Counted from the stretch's first letter, positions 1-6,519 are shown. The stretch: 8,314 bases of DNA from Paracoccaceae bacterium (GCA_003511785.1 DOIS01000204.1:1-8314), one strand, 5' to 3'. The notes: generated from the sequence alone by a model not told the origin. Numbers and translations are program-made.

Positions 1-2
1 GA

Positions 3-1601
3 CTCACGGATACGGATCCCTTTGCGGACCGGGTTCTAGTGCGGGACGGACCCTGGGCCGTGACCAGAAAGGCGGCGTCGCGCGATGGCGGCTTCGCCCT
101 GACCTTCCGGTTCCGGGACGAGCCCATCGCGCTCTCCGCCGGCCGGTTCTCGATCGACGACTATGCGGGTCTGGCCGCGCCGTTCCCCGACCGGATCGAG
201 ACCGTGACCCGCGCGGCGGGCTGGTGGCGCTCTCCGGCGCGGGATCTGGGCGCTGGAACATTGGTGCGGGGGCCGAAACAGGCCCGGCCCGAGACCGTGA
301 CGGCGCTTTGGTCCGACAAGGCCGGCGAGACACCCGTTCTTTGCATGTCAGGCGCGGCGCGGCTGGCGCTGGGGCAGGACGGCAAGGTGGCCCGTGCCGG
401 GCGTTGCCGCGATCGGGCCGGGCGCGACGCGATCTGGTCCTGGTTCAACACCGAGGCCGGCCCGGAAGCCGAAGGCCGGGCGCTGAACGGTGTCGTCCTG
501 CAGCGCCGCCTCGAAGCAGGGCGGTTCACCGACCTTGTCGTGACCGGCGCGCCGATGAACGCCGCCGATGGCAGCCTTTTCGCACCGACCCGCAGGGGTG
601 CTCTGAAACTGGGTCCGGTCGGCCCTGACGGCATCGTTGCCGCACCGGGCGACGGCTGGCTTGCGCCTGCGCCGGACGGGTCCGGGGTGTTGTTGTCGCG
701 AGCTGGGCCGGAGGCGCTGGCGGAGGCCGACGGCCCGGCCTGCACGGCGCTCGCCGAGGTGGCGACGCAGTTCCCCGAGGAGGTGCGGGTGCGCCGCGCC
801 GAGCCGCTGGCGCCGGACCTGACGCAGCTCGCGCTGGCGGTCGGGGACCGGCCGGTGCAATTGCTTGTGCCCTGCGGCGATCATTATCGCAGCACGGTCT
901 GGACGCTGCCGCTCGACGTGGCCGACCGGGCGCGGCTGCGGGCGGTGAGCCAGCTCGTCGCCCGCAACCGGCTGAGCCTGTCGCTGGAGGACGGGACCGT
1001 CGCGGTTTCGGACGGCCGGAGCGGCATCACCGCCCCGCAGACCCTGAAGGAGCAGATCCGCGCGTTGGTGCCCACGCGCGACGCACGTGCGGCGTTGATT
1101 CTGGGGCAGCGCGCGCTTTACAGGATCGACACAGACCGAGCACTGAGCCTGCTGGCGCAGTCCCGCGATCCGGCGCCGGCGCTCACGGGACCGTTTGCGA
1201 AACCAATTGTACCTGCGGCGCCGGCCCCGGCGCCGAGGCCTAAGCCAAAGGCGCCCCGTCCGCGGTCCGCACGGCCGGAGCCGCAGCCGTCGCCGCAACC
1301 AGCGGAAGTGGCGACGCCCGCAGGGTCGAAAGACCCGGCCCCCCGTCCCGCGCCACGTCCGGCTGCGGCGAAACCCGATCCGGAGCCCGATACCGGTCCA
1401 CCGGTGCAACTGACTTATCAGCAGGTGGTTCGGGTGCAGGCCGTGCTGCGCAAACAGGGATTCTATAAGGGTATGGTCGACGGGATCATCGGCCCCCAAA
1501 GCCGGGCCGCGATCCAGGCCTGGCAGGAGCGGGAGGGCCAGACGCCCACCGGCGCGCTTACCGGCTGGCAATTGCAACGACTGCTGGAGCAGGGCCAATG
1601 A
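3..1601 (+). CDS. Peptidoglycan-binding-domain protein, 5' end outside the window
   Basis: The reading frame is open from the window edge to the TGA at 1599-1601. A GTG at 39 could start a 520-residue protein, but that version has no signal peptide and no convincing ribosome site, and the codons before it (3-38) remain open, so I infer the true start lies upstream. Counting from the GTG, residues 1 to about 380 match no family I recognise; they are rich in Ala, Arg and Gly with scattered Cys. Residues about 385-455 form a Pro/Ala/Lys/Arg-rich linker. Residues about 456-520 are a peptidoglycan-binding domain of the PF01471 type, shown by a helix ending RKQGFY, then VDGIIGPQSRAAIQAWQ. Such C-terminal domains usually anchor periplasmic or outer-membrane proteins to the cell wall, so a periplasmic location is likely. 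The stop overlaps the next start (ATGA), indicating one operon. The role of the N-terminal part is unknown. Confidence 0.85.
   Translation, partial: LTDTDPFADRVLVRDGPWAVTRKAASRDGGFALTFRFRDEPIALSAGRFSIDDYAGLAAPFPDRIETVTRAAGWWRSPARDLGAGTLVRGPKQARPETVTALWSDKAGETPVLCMSGAARLALGQDGKVARAGRCRDRAGRDAIWSWFNTEAGPEAEGRALNGVVLQRRLEAGRFTDLVVTGAPMNAADGSLFAPTRRGALKLGPVGPDGIVAAPGDGWLAPAPDGSGVLLSRAGPEALAEADGPACTALAEVATQFPEEVRVRRAEPLAPDLTQLALAVGDRPVQLLVPCGDHYRSTVWTLPLDVADRARLRAVSQLVARNRLSLSLEDGTVAVSDGRSGITAPQTLKEQIRALVPTRDARAALILGQRALYRIDTDRALSLLAQSRDPAPALTGPFAKPIVPAAPAPAPRPKPKAPRPRSARPEPQPSPQPAEVATPAGSKDPAPRPAPRPAAAKPDPEPDTGPPVQLTYQQVVRVQAVLRKQGFYKGMVDGIIGPQSRAAIQAWQEREGQTPTGALTGWQLQRLLEQGQ
1404..1598 (+). other. 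Peptidoglycan-binding domain (PF01471-like) of the first gene
   Basis: This segment encodes the last 65 residues of the first protein. The core DGIIGPQSRAAIQAWQ carries the family signature: Asp-Gly followed by Gly-Pro, a small or hydroxyl residue, Arg, Ala-Ile and an aromatic-Gln. The three-helix domain ends within a few residues of the stop codon, which is usual for a C-terminal wall anchor. Confidence 0.85.
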
Positions 1602-2590
1602 TCGGGCTTCGCCGATTGCAGGTCGTGCCGGCCTTTTCCTTCAGCCTGCCGGCAAACACCCCGGCGCGCGCTGCGACCCCCGAGGAGACCGAGGGCTGGC
1701 TATCGGTGCATGACCGGCTCTGGGTGCGCCGCGAGACCGATCTGCGGCGTCCGGTGACATCCGGGAAGAACGGGACGGTCGGCAAGGTGGCGATCTCGCA
1801 GCCGGGCTGGGTTCTGGAAACGACGGAGGACGAGGGGTTCGGAACGCTGGTCGAAGCCGCGGCCAAGAACCTGATGGCGGATGCGCTGGCCTCCATCCGC
1901 GACCAGCTCGCCGCCTCGGTGCCGGATGTGGTTCTGGGCGGCCTGAACTCGGCCGACGGGTTCCCGGCACTGGACTGGCCCGCGGGCCGCGGGGGATCGC
2001 GCGACGGGCAACGCCAGATAAACCGCGCCCGGCTGGAGGCGCTCAGAACCCAGGCCGAGGCGCTGGCCGCCAAACCGGTGCCGGGCGCGGGCGAGCTGAG
2101 CGATGACCCGCTGGCCGGTATGCTGTCGCGGCGCTTGTGCGAAGCCTTCGCCCGCATCCGCAGCCCGGCCCCGGCGACCGTCTACGTGCGGCCCGACGCG
2201 GGAGCCATCGAGGCGCAGATCGAATGGGTGACTGCGGGCGATTTCGATGTGCTGTGGGGCGCGCGGTATCTGGAGGTCAAGTCCGGTCGGGTCCAAGGGC
2301 GGGAGTGGGCCGGCCGCACGATGGAGAGACGCCGGAACCTGGGGATGGCGCGGCACCTGCTGGCGATGGCAAGCGCCTTCGAACGCGCATTCGGCGGATG
2401 CGATACGCTGCTGCGGTTCGGGATGCAGATCGCGGCGCCGGGGTTCGGGCATCGCGCCAGGCTCACCGTCGCCCCGTCTGCCTGGGGGTTCGATCTCGCG
2501 GCCACGGCCTCCTTGTCAGCGGTCTCGGCGCTGCCGGAGGGTCTGGACCTCTCGGTGACGTCGCGGCCGGTGGATCCGGCGGGGGACTAG
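1598..2590 (+). CDS. Hypothetical protein, probably exported, coupled to the peptidoglycan-binding protein
   Basis: The frame encodes 330 residues and I do not recognise a family. The ATG at 1598 overlaps the previous stop as ATGA, and GGAG at 1586-1589 sits 8 nt upstream, so translation is probably coupled to the gene before it. The N-terminus has two Arg, a short weakly hydrophobic stretch and ARA before Ala26, which could be a signal-peptidase I site; the hydrophobic core is poor, so export is only probable. The middle (about residues 130-160) is rich in Arg, Glu and Ala and likely helical. The last 90 residues look like alternating beta strands. No catalytic motif, membrane helix or lipobox is visible. 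Its place beside a wall-anchored protein suggests an envelope role. It ends in CTAG, whose four bases also hold the stop of the convergent gene. Confidence 0.75.
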   Translation: MIGLRRLQVVPAFSFSLPANTPARAATPEETEGWLSVHDRLWVRRETDLRRPVTSGKNGTVGKVAISQPGWVLETTEDEGFGTLVEAAAKNLMADALASIRDQLAASVPDVVLGGLNSADGFPALDWPAGRGGSRDGQRQINRARLEALRTQAEALAAKPVPGAGELSDDPLAGMLSRRLCEAFARIRSPAPATVYVRPDAGAIEAQIEWVTAGDFDVLWGARYLEVKSGRVQGREWAGRTMERRRNLGMARHLLAMASAFERAFGGCDTLLRFGMQIAAPGFGHRARLTVAPSAWGFDLAATASLSAVSALPEGLDLSVTSRPVDPAGD

Positions 2591-3318
2591 GACCGGACTG
2601 CGGCATCCCCCGACTGGCCGGGCCAGAACACCAGCGCCGCAAGGCCGACCAGAACCGCCCAGCCCCCCAGAGCCCCCGCGAGGATCCCGGCCACGACCGT
2701 CGCCGCGACGGGCATGCCTATGTCCCGGCCCCGCTGCACCGCCCAGACGAGCTGCAACAGGGCAGCGCCGGCCAGAAGCAGAACAAACAGGTCGGCGTCG
2801 AGCCGCAGCGGCCAGAGACTGGGGCTCTGCCAGCTCTTGGCGACGAAGTTCTCAGACAGCACCCCCAGGCCCAGCCACAGCGCCACGCTGCGCAGAATGA
2901 ACGCGCCCCGGTCGCACGGATCGAGCAGCAGCCGTTTCAGCAGGGCCCGGTCCGGTGCCGGCCGGCGGAGGGTGGCGGGGGCTGTCTGCGGGAAGGAACG
3001 GGGCACCGGCCGGTGTACTTTCAGATCGCTCTGCATGCGGCTCAGCCGGGCGTCCGCGGCGGCAAGGGCCGCGTCATCCGACAGCGGCTCCGCCACGGTC
3101 GGGGCCGAGGCTTCGGACGCGGCGGTCCTAGACTTGCCATTGAGCCGGGCTCGGTAGGACAGGCCGGTGCCGGGCAACCCGGCATTAGCATAGATCCCGC
3201 GCCGGCCCAGCGTCAGGCTCGCGCCGCGGGGACCGACGGATGTGCTGACCCCCGACTTCGACAGGTTGAGCCGAATGCCGGGAGCGACGCGGAGGGTGCG
3301 GCGGAATCTCAATGCCAT
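2587..3318 (-). CDS. DUF4236 domain protein with membrane-spanning C-terminal half
   Basis: The product is 243 residues from the ATG at 3318, chosen because the first residues, MALRFRRTLRVAPGIRLNLS, are the usual beginning of the DUF4236 domain. The frame stays open upstream to 3483, but the extra 55 residues do not look like a domain. Residues 1 to about 58 form DUF4236, with SKSGVSTSVGPRG and later GRRGIYANAGLPGTGLSY, the Gly-rich strands typical of the family. Residues 60-130 are a low-complexity Ala/Pro/Arg linker. Residues about 140-157, 175-194 and 203-232 are hydrophobic and probably cross the membrane. The biochemical function of DUF4236 is not established to my knowledge. No clear Shine-Dalgarno precedes the ATG. 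The stop codon is shared tail to tail with the plus-strand gene through CTAG. Confidence 0.82.
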   Translation of the reverse strand: MALRFRRTLRVAPGIRLNLSKSGVSTSVGPRGASLTLGRRGIYANAGLPGTGLSYRARLNGKSRTAASEASAPTVAEPLSDDAALAAADARLSRMQSDLKVHRPVPRSFPQTAPATLRRPAPDRALLKRLLLDPCDRGAFILRSVALWLGLGVLSENFVAKSWQSPSLWPLRLDADLFVLLLAGAALLQLVWAVQRGRDIGMPVAATVVAGILAGALGGWAVLVGLAALVFWPGQSGDAAVRS

Positions 3319-3542
3319 GACGGGCCGTAGCAGGTTTCGGGTTGCCAGGATGCGCGCGCCTCGAGCATTCGCTCGGATGCACCGGACCAACAGTAATGAT
3401 CCGGCGGCTGCGCGCAACAGGTGCTCGTTGAGATGACGTAAATCGGTCTCTGAGGGCAGCGACGGTTTCGCGGTGCATCGCACCTTTCAGCGCTCCGATG
3501 GCGGCGGCAAGTCAGACATTGATAGCGCAAAGGTGATGCTGG
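3319..3542. other. Intergenic leader of the DUF4236 gene; no supported gene
   Basis: No frame here resembles a protein. It holds the presumed 5' region of the minus-strand DUF4236 gene. A small inverted repeat, CGAGC-ATTC-GCTCG, lies at 3362-3375, and GGTGCATCGCACC at about 3469-3481 is also palindromic. I see no convincing -35/-10 pair. Base composition looks less GC-rich than the genes on either side, in keeping with an origin from mobile-element debris. Confidence 0.5.
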
Positions 3543-3638
3543 GGCCGTCGCCTGCCGGGCTGTGCCGCCCGCGAACCGGTTCTTGCCGGCTTCCAGGAGT
3601 TCCTTCGAACGAGAGTAATACAGGCTATCGGAAAGGTC
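3543..3638 (-). pseudogene. Relic of an IS3-family orfA (second element)
   Basis: Read on the minus strand, 32 codons give DLSDSLYYSRSKELLEAG followed by KNRFAGGTARQATA. From memory this resembles a segment common in IS3-family OrfA proteins, just after the helix-turn-helix, of the type SLYYxWSKEFLEAGKxRLAGDTARxAT. The expected Trp is Arg and the Asp of GDT is Gly, as in a decaying copy. A stop codon lies immediately upstream (3642-3644) and the following residues do not match OrfA, so only an internal fragment remains. It is not part of the 3658-4964 element, whose own intact orfA is different in sequence. The flank beyond the right end of that element (4965 onward) does not encode the missing N-terminus, so I cannot show that the newer element simply split this one. 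Confidence 0.6.
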
Positions 3639-3657
3639 CTGTCAAAAGAACTCGGCT

Positions 3658-3685
3658 TGGACCTGTCACGCTTTGATGCCGCCCC
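3658..3685 (+). repeat. IS terminal inverted repeat (orfB end)
   Basis: Reading inward on the plus strand it starts TGGACCTGTCACG. It matches the other end at 21 of 28 positions, with an exact outer block of 10 bases (TGGACCTGTC) and an inner block ATGCCGC/GTGCCGC. The outer tip and inner block are the usual two zones of an IS3-family end. Confidence 0.85.
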
Positions 3686-3695
3686 AATTTCCCAT

Positions 3696-4629
3696 TTACG
3701 CGGCCTGAGCCTCGAAAACCAAGGGGCTTTTCCAGACCGGGGCTGAGTGCCTGCGGCGCGGATTGTAGAAGCCATTGATGTATTGGAAAATCGCCAGCTC
3801 AGCGGCGCGGCGCGTTGGCCAGGAGCGTTGCCACAGCAGCTCGGCCTTGATCGTCTTGAAGAACGTCTCGACGGCTGCGTTGTCGTAGCAGTTCCCGGTT
3901 CCGCTCATGGAGACCTTGAAGCCATGCTGCCGCAGGAGCTTCTGGTAGTCGTGGGAGCAGTATTGGCTGCCGCGATCGGTGTGGTGGATGCAGCCCTTCG
4001 GCGGTCGCCGCAGCGCGATGGCCATCTTCAACGCCCGGATCGCCAGGTCGCGCTTCATCCGATTGCTGACGGCCCAGCCGATCCCCCGCCGAGAATGCAG
4101 GTCGAGGAGCGAGCCTTTGTCCGCATTGGTCCAAGGACAATGGCGAGCGCCAGATACAGCCATCCCTCCTGCGTCCAGACGTAGCTTATGTCGCCCGCCC
4201 ATTTCCGGTTCGGATGAGGCGCCATGAAGTCCCGGTTCAGCAGGTTCGGCGCGATGTTGAAGCTGTGGTTGCGGTCCGTGGTTGCCTTGAACTTCCTGTT
4301 TCTCTTCACCTTGATGCCGTTCTCGCGCATCAGACGGCCAACGCGGCGGTGGCCGACAGCCAGCCCCAGTTCTTTCAATTCTTCGGTCATCTGCGGCCGG
4401 CCGTAGCTGCCCGGGGACTGCTCGAACTGATCCCGGATATGGGCCAGCACGACCAGGTCCTTGCGCTGGCTGGCACTGACGGGATGGTTTCGCCAGGCCC
4501 GATAGCCGCGCGGGCTAACGTCCATGATCTCGCACAGGCGTTCCACCGGAACATCGCGTCGGTGTTCTTCCCCTCTCGGGACATCACCTCGTGATGCCCT
4601 GCCGGGCAGTGGACGAAGGCAAACCTCAT
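3696..4629 (-). pseudogene. IS3-family transposase orfB, broken by two frame lesions
   Basis: The gene starts at the ATG at 4629, which overlaps the orfA stop, and ends with TAA at 3696-3698. Three frames must be joined. The first runs MRFAFVHCPAGHHEVMSREG to about 4551. There one C is missing in TTCCGG; restoring it gives FPVERLCEIMDVSPRGYRAW, the standard OrfB start. The second frame carries HTH_21-like residues and WAGDISYVWT, with the first catalytic Asp at 4190-4192. At 4107-4147 there are about 35 extra bases before LDLHSRR. The third frame carries HTDRGSQYCS with the second Asp at 3975-3977, then CYDNAAVETFFKTIKAE with the Glu at 3867-3869, 35 residues between them. The integrase core (rve, PF00665-like) is thus complete in residues but not in frame. 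Sequencing error at one lesion is possible; two independent ones make real decay more likely. Confidence 0.85.
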
Positions 4630-4901
4630 TTGCTTCTCTCCGCGAAGAACACCGTGGCCTTTTTTAACACATCCCTCTCCTCCCGGAGCAGGCGGTTCTC
4701 TTTCCGCAGATCCGCGATCTCGCGTTCGAGATCCGACTGAGCGCCTGGCTTCTCAGAATTGCGCCGATCCTGCTGTATCCAGCGGCTCAGCGTCGAGAAG
4801 CCGATCCCCAAATCCGCTGCCACCTGCTTGCGCGGCAGGCCGCTCGTCAACGCAACGCGCACGGCTTCGGCGCGAAATTCCTCGGTCGGTCGTGATGCCA
4901 T
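4626..4901 (-). CDS. IS3-family transposase OrfA (HTH protein)
   Basis: The product is 91 residues, intact, the usual OrfA length. AAAGGAG lies 7 nt before the ATG. Residues about 5-45 (EEFRAEAVRVAL to LGIGFSTLSRWIQQ) form the HTH_Tnp_1 type DNA-binding helix-turn-helix. Residues about 57-85 are a leucine-zipper-like coiled coil (LEREIADLRKENRLLREERD) that mediates OrfA/OrfAB multimers in the family. The end LKKATVFFAERSK overlaps orfB by ATGA. A -1 slip on the A_AAA_AAG heptamer would fuse OrfA to OrfB into OrfAB, the active transposase of IS3 elements; OrfA alone normally represses. Since orfB is broken, this OrfA could at most act as a DNA-binding inhibitor of related copies. Confidence 0.9.
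   Translation of the reverse strand: MASRPTEEFRAEAVRVALTSGLPRKQVAADLGIGFSTLSRWIQQDRRNSEKPGAQSDLEREIADLRKENRLLREERDVLKKATVFFAERSK
4659..4665 (-). promoter_or_regulatory. Programmed -1 frameshift heptamer A_AAA_AAG
   Basis: On the minus strand the orfA codons TTA-AAA-AAG contain A_AAA_AAG, the classical IS3-family slippery heptamer. Slipping back one base moves the ribosome into a frame that is open through the orfB ATG, reading GHGVLRGEKQ before MRFAFV. The position close to the end of orfA and the correct -1 phase are as expected. Confidence 0.8.
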
Positions 4902-4908
4902 CTGTGTT

Positions 4909-4915
4909 CTCCTTT
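4909..4915 (-). promoter_or_regulatory. Shine-Dalgarno site of orfA
   Basis: AAAGGAG on the minus strand, 7 nt before the orfA ATG. It supports the start at 4901. Confidence 0.7.
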
Positions 4916-4936
4916 ACGACACGATACGTGGTCAAA

Positions 4937-4964
4937 GGAGCGGCACAATCCCGCGACAGGTCCA
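4937..4964 (-). repeat. IS terminal inverted repeat (orfA end)
   Basis: Read inward on the minus strand it begins TGGACCTGTCGCGGG and ends TGCCGCTCC. It pairs with the repeat at 3658-3685 at 21 of 28 positions. It lies about 36 bp upstream of the orfA start, the normal place for the left end, which in this family usually also carries the weak transposase promoter. Confidence 0.85.
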
Positions 4965-4996
4965 CGACCGAACCGCTGCTCTGGCCGAGTAGCGAG

Positions 4997-5041
4997 GTCT
5001 CTGCGCGGCATAAGGGACAGCGTCACTGTCCTTGCAGAGAC
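4997..5041. terminator. Nested inverted repeat downstream of the aldehyde dehydrogenase gene
   Basis: The outer arms GTCTCTGC (4997-5004) and GCAGAGAC (5034-5041) match perfectly over 8 bp. Inside them GGACAG (5015-5020) and CTGTCC (5026-5031) form a second 6-bp stem with a 5-nt loop. It lies between the minus-strand dehydrogenase stop and the IS end. It could act as a transcription terminator or transcript-protecting hairpin in either direction, but no T-run follows, so the function is inferred. Confidence 0.5.
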
Positions 5042-5082
5042 GAGTCCGCTTTCGTCTGGCAGCACCGCCAGTCTTGCCGACA

Positions 5083-5104
5083 CCCGACAGCCCGACGTGT
5101 CGGG
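5083..5104 (-). terminator. Hairpin just after the aldehyde dehydrogenase stop
   Basis: CCCGACA (5083-5089) and TGTCGGG (5098-5104) form a perfect 7-bp GC-rich stem with an 8-nt loop, 17 nt beyond the TAA of the dehydrogenase on its strand. Place and stability suit a terminator, though there is no U tract after it. Confidence 0.5.
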
Positions 5105-5121
5105 GCGCCGGCCCGGGCCAG

Positions 5122-6519
5122 TTAGCGCCCCGCCATGCGCAACAGCCGTCCCTTGCGCGCCGTGTAGGGCGCGTAGCGCAGCGAGATGTCGAAGGCCCAG
5201 AACCGGCGCAGCACGGGCTTGAGGTGGCTGAACGTGTCGAAGCCGAACTTGCCGCTGTAATTGCCCGTGCCCGAGGCGCCGACGCCGCCGAAGGGCAGGG
5301 CGGGGCAAGCCATGAACATCAGCGTGTCGTTCACGCAGACCTGGCCCGCGCTGATCCCGCCCAGCATCGCGTCGGTGAACGTCGTGTCGTTCGAGAAGAG
5401 GTAGAGCGCCAGCGGCTTGTCGCGCGCGGTGACGAAGCGCATGGCCTCCTGCGGGTCGGAATAGCTCAGCACCGGCAGGAGGGGGCCGAAGATTTCCTCC
5501 TGCATGACCGGGGCGGTCGGGTCGGGCGCGTCCAGCAGCGTGGGCGCGATGAACAACTCGTCGCGGTCGTGCTGGCCACCGTGCAGGATCGTCTGGCCGT
5601 CGAGATAGCCGGTCAGGCGGTCGAAATGGCGGGCGTTGACGATCCGCCCATAGCTCTCGGACGCCTGCGGGTCGGGGCCATACATGGCCGCGATCTCGGT
5701 TTTCAGCGCGGCGACCAGGTCGTCGCGCACGGCCTCGTGGACCAACACATAATCCGGCGATATGCAGATTTGACCGGCGTTCTGCCATTTTCCCCAGGCG
5801 ATCCGCCGCGCGGTGAGGGCGATATTGGTGTTTCGATGGACGATTGCCGGGCTCTTGCCGCCCAGTTCCAGAGTCACGGGCGTCAGGTGCTCGGCCGCGG
5901 CGCGGGCCACGATGCGCCCGACATGGCCGCCGCCGGTATAGAGGATGTGGTCGAAACGTTCCTTCAGGAGGGCGCCGGTCTCGTCGGGGCCGCCCTGGTA
6001 GACGCCCACGCAGTCAGGGTCGAGATAGCGCGGCAGAAGCTCTCCCAGCGCCCGCGCGCTGGCCGGGCCCAGTTCCGAGGGTTTCAACAACACGCAATTG
6101 CCCGCCGCCAGCGCGCCCACCATCGGCACCAGCCCCTCCTGCAAGGGATAGTTCCAGGCCGAGATGTTGAGCACCACGCCCAGCGGCTCGGGCAGGATGC
6201 GGCTGCGTCCGGGCATCGCCATCAGCGCGGTGTGCACGCGGCGCGGCGCGGCCCAGCGGCGCAGGTTCTTGCGCGCGTGGCGGATCTCGCCCAGCACGCT
6301 GCCGATCTCGGTCATCCAGCTTTCGACCGGGTGCTTGCGCAGATCGCTGCGCAACGCGTCCAGCAGGGTCTGCTCCTGTTCGATCAGCATCCGGCGCATC
6401 CCGTCGAGCTGCGCCTGCCGCCAGGCGAGATCGCGGGTGCGCCCGCTGTCGAAGCCCGCGCGCAGACGGGCGACAATGGACGTGTCGCGGTCATAGGTGA
6501 GCGTCGGGGCGTCGGTCAT
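5122..6519 (-). CDS. Class 3-type NAD(P)-dependent aldehyde dehydrogenase
   Basis: The product is 465 residues, full length for the ALDH3-like branch (which lacks the longer N-terminus of other ALDHs). It oxidises an aldehyde to the carboxylic acid with NAD(P)+ in the cytoplasm; the substrate cannot be read from sequence, but relatives act on fatty, medium-chain or aromatic aldehydes. Visible motifs: NISAWNYP with the catalytic Asn123, LLKPSE with the cofactor-binding Lys146, YTGGGHVG at about 194-201 (nucleotide loop), LELGGK with the general base Glu218, NAGQICIS with the nucleophile Cys252, EEIFGP at 341-346, and the C-terminal GGVGASGTGNYSGKFGFDTF at 411-430, typical of class 3 enzymes. 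The ATG at 6519 has GGAG 8 nt upstream (6528-6531). It starts 71 nt after tsaD on the same strand and is probably the last gene of that transcript, with hairpins after it. A coniferyl aldehyde dehydrogenase label is possible but the motifs fit general ALDH3 better. Confidence 0.93.
   Translation of the reverse strand: MTDAPTLTYDRDTSIVARLRAGFDSGRTRDLAWRQAQLDGMRRMLIEQEQTLLDALRSDLRKHPVESWMTEIGSVLGEIRHARKNLRRWAAPRRVHTALMAMPGRSRILPEPLGVVLNISAWNYPLQEGLVPMVGALAAGNCVLLKPSELGPASARALGELLPRYLDPDCVGVYQGGPDETGALLKERFDHILYTGGGHVGRIVARAAAEHLTPVTLELGGKSPAIVHRNTNIALTARRIAWGKWQNAGQICISPDYVLVHEAVRDDLVAALKTEIAAMYGPDPQASESYGRIVNARHFDRLTGYLDGQTILHGGQHDRDELFIAPTLLDAPDPTAPVMQEEIFGPLLPVLSYSDPQEAMRFVTARDKPLALYLFSNDTTFTDAMLGGISAGQVCVNDTLMFMACPALPFGGVGASGTGNYSGKFGFDTFSHLKPVLRRFWAFDISLRYAPYTARKGRLLRMAGR

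Larger units (their letters stand above)
3658..4964 (-). mobile_element. IS3-family (IS3 group) insertion sequence, degenerate
   Basis: The element is about 1307 bp, a normal size for the family. It has imperfect 28-bp terminal inverted repeats starting TGGACCTGTC at both ends, orfA and orfB on the minus strand, an A_AAA_AAG slippery site near the end of orfA, and a D-D(35)E catalytic set in orfB. OrfA and OrfB resemble those of IS3 itself from memory (QKAATYFAKRLK-like end of OrfA; WAGDIxYxxTxEGWLYLA in OrfB). The outermost bases follow the family rule of 5'-TG...CA-3'. The three bases outside the ends are GCT on the left and CGA on the right, so no target-site duplication is seen. orfB has two frame lesions, so the copy should not transpose by itself. 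Confidence 0.9.

Noticed and set aside
348..1598. Minus-strand open frame of 416 codons opposite the first gene
   Set aside because: The translation is Arg/Gly-rich without motifs; the plus strand carries a clear peptidoglycan-binding domain.
2137..3330. Long plus-strand open frame of 397 codons crossing two genes
   Set aside because: It runs through the second half of the exported-protein gene and opposite the DUF4236 gene. Its translation is low-complexity Arg/Gly/Gln-rich with no domain, while both overlapped genes have better coding signs.
3319..3483. N-terminal extension of the DUF4236 protein by 55 codons
   Set aside because: The domain normally starts the protein at the MALRFRR-like segment, and the extension shows no domain or signal.
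3537..3731. Plus-strand frame containing FQEFLRTRVIQAIGKVL
   Set aside because: It looks protein-like at first, but it has no good start, crosses the IS end, and the opposite strand gives a better match to an IS3-family OrfA fragment.
3655..4967. Target-site duplication of the IS
   Set aside because: The adjacent triplets GCT and CGA differ, and shifting the ends by one or two bases does not create a match.
4847..5788. Minus-strand open frame of 313 codons overlapping orfA and the dehydrogenase
   Set aside because: It is out of frame with both, Arg/Pro-rich, and has no recognisable domain. Part of it spans the IS boundary by chance.
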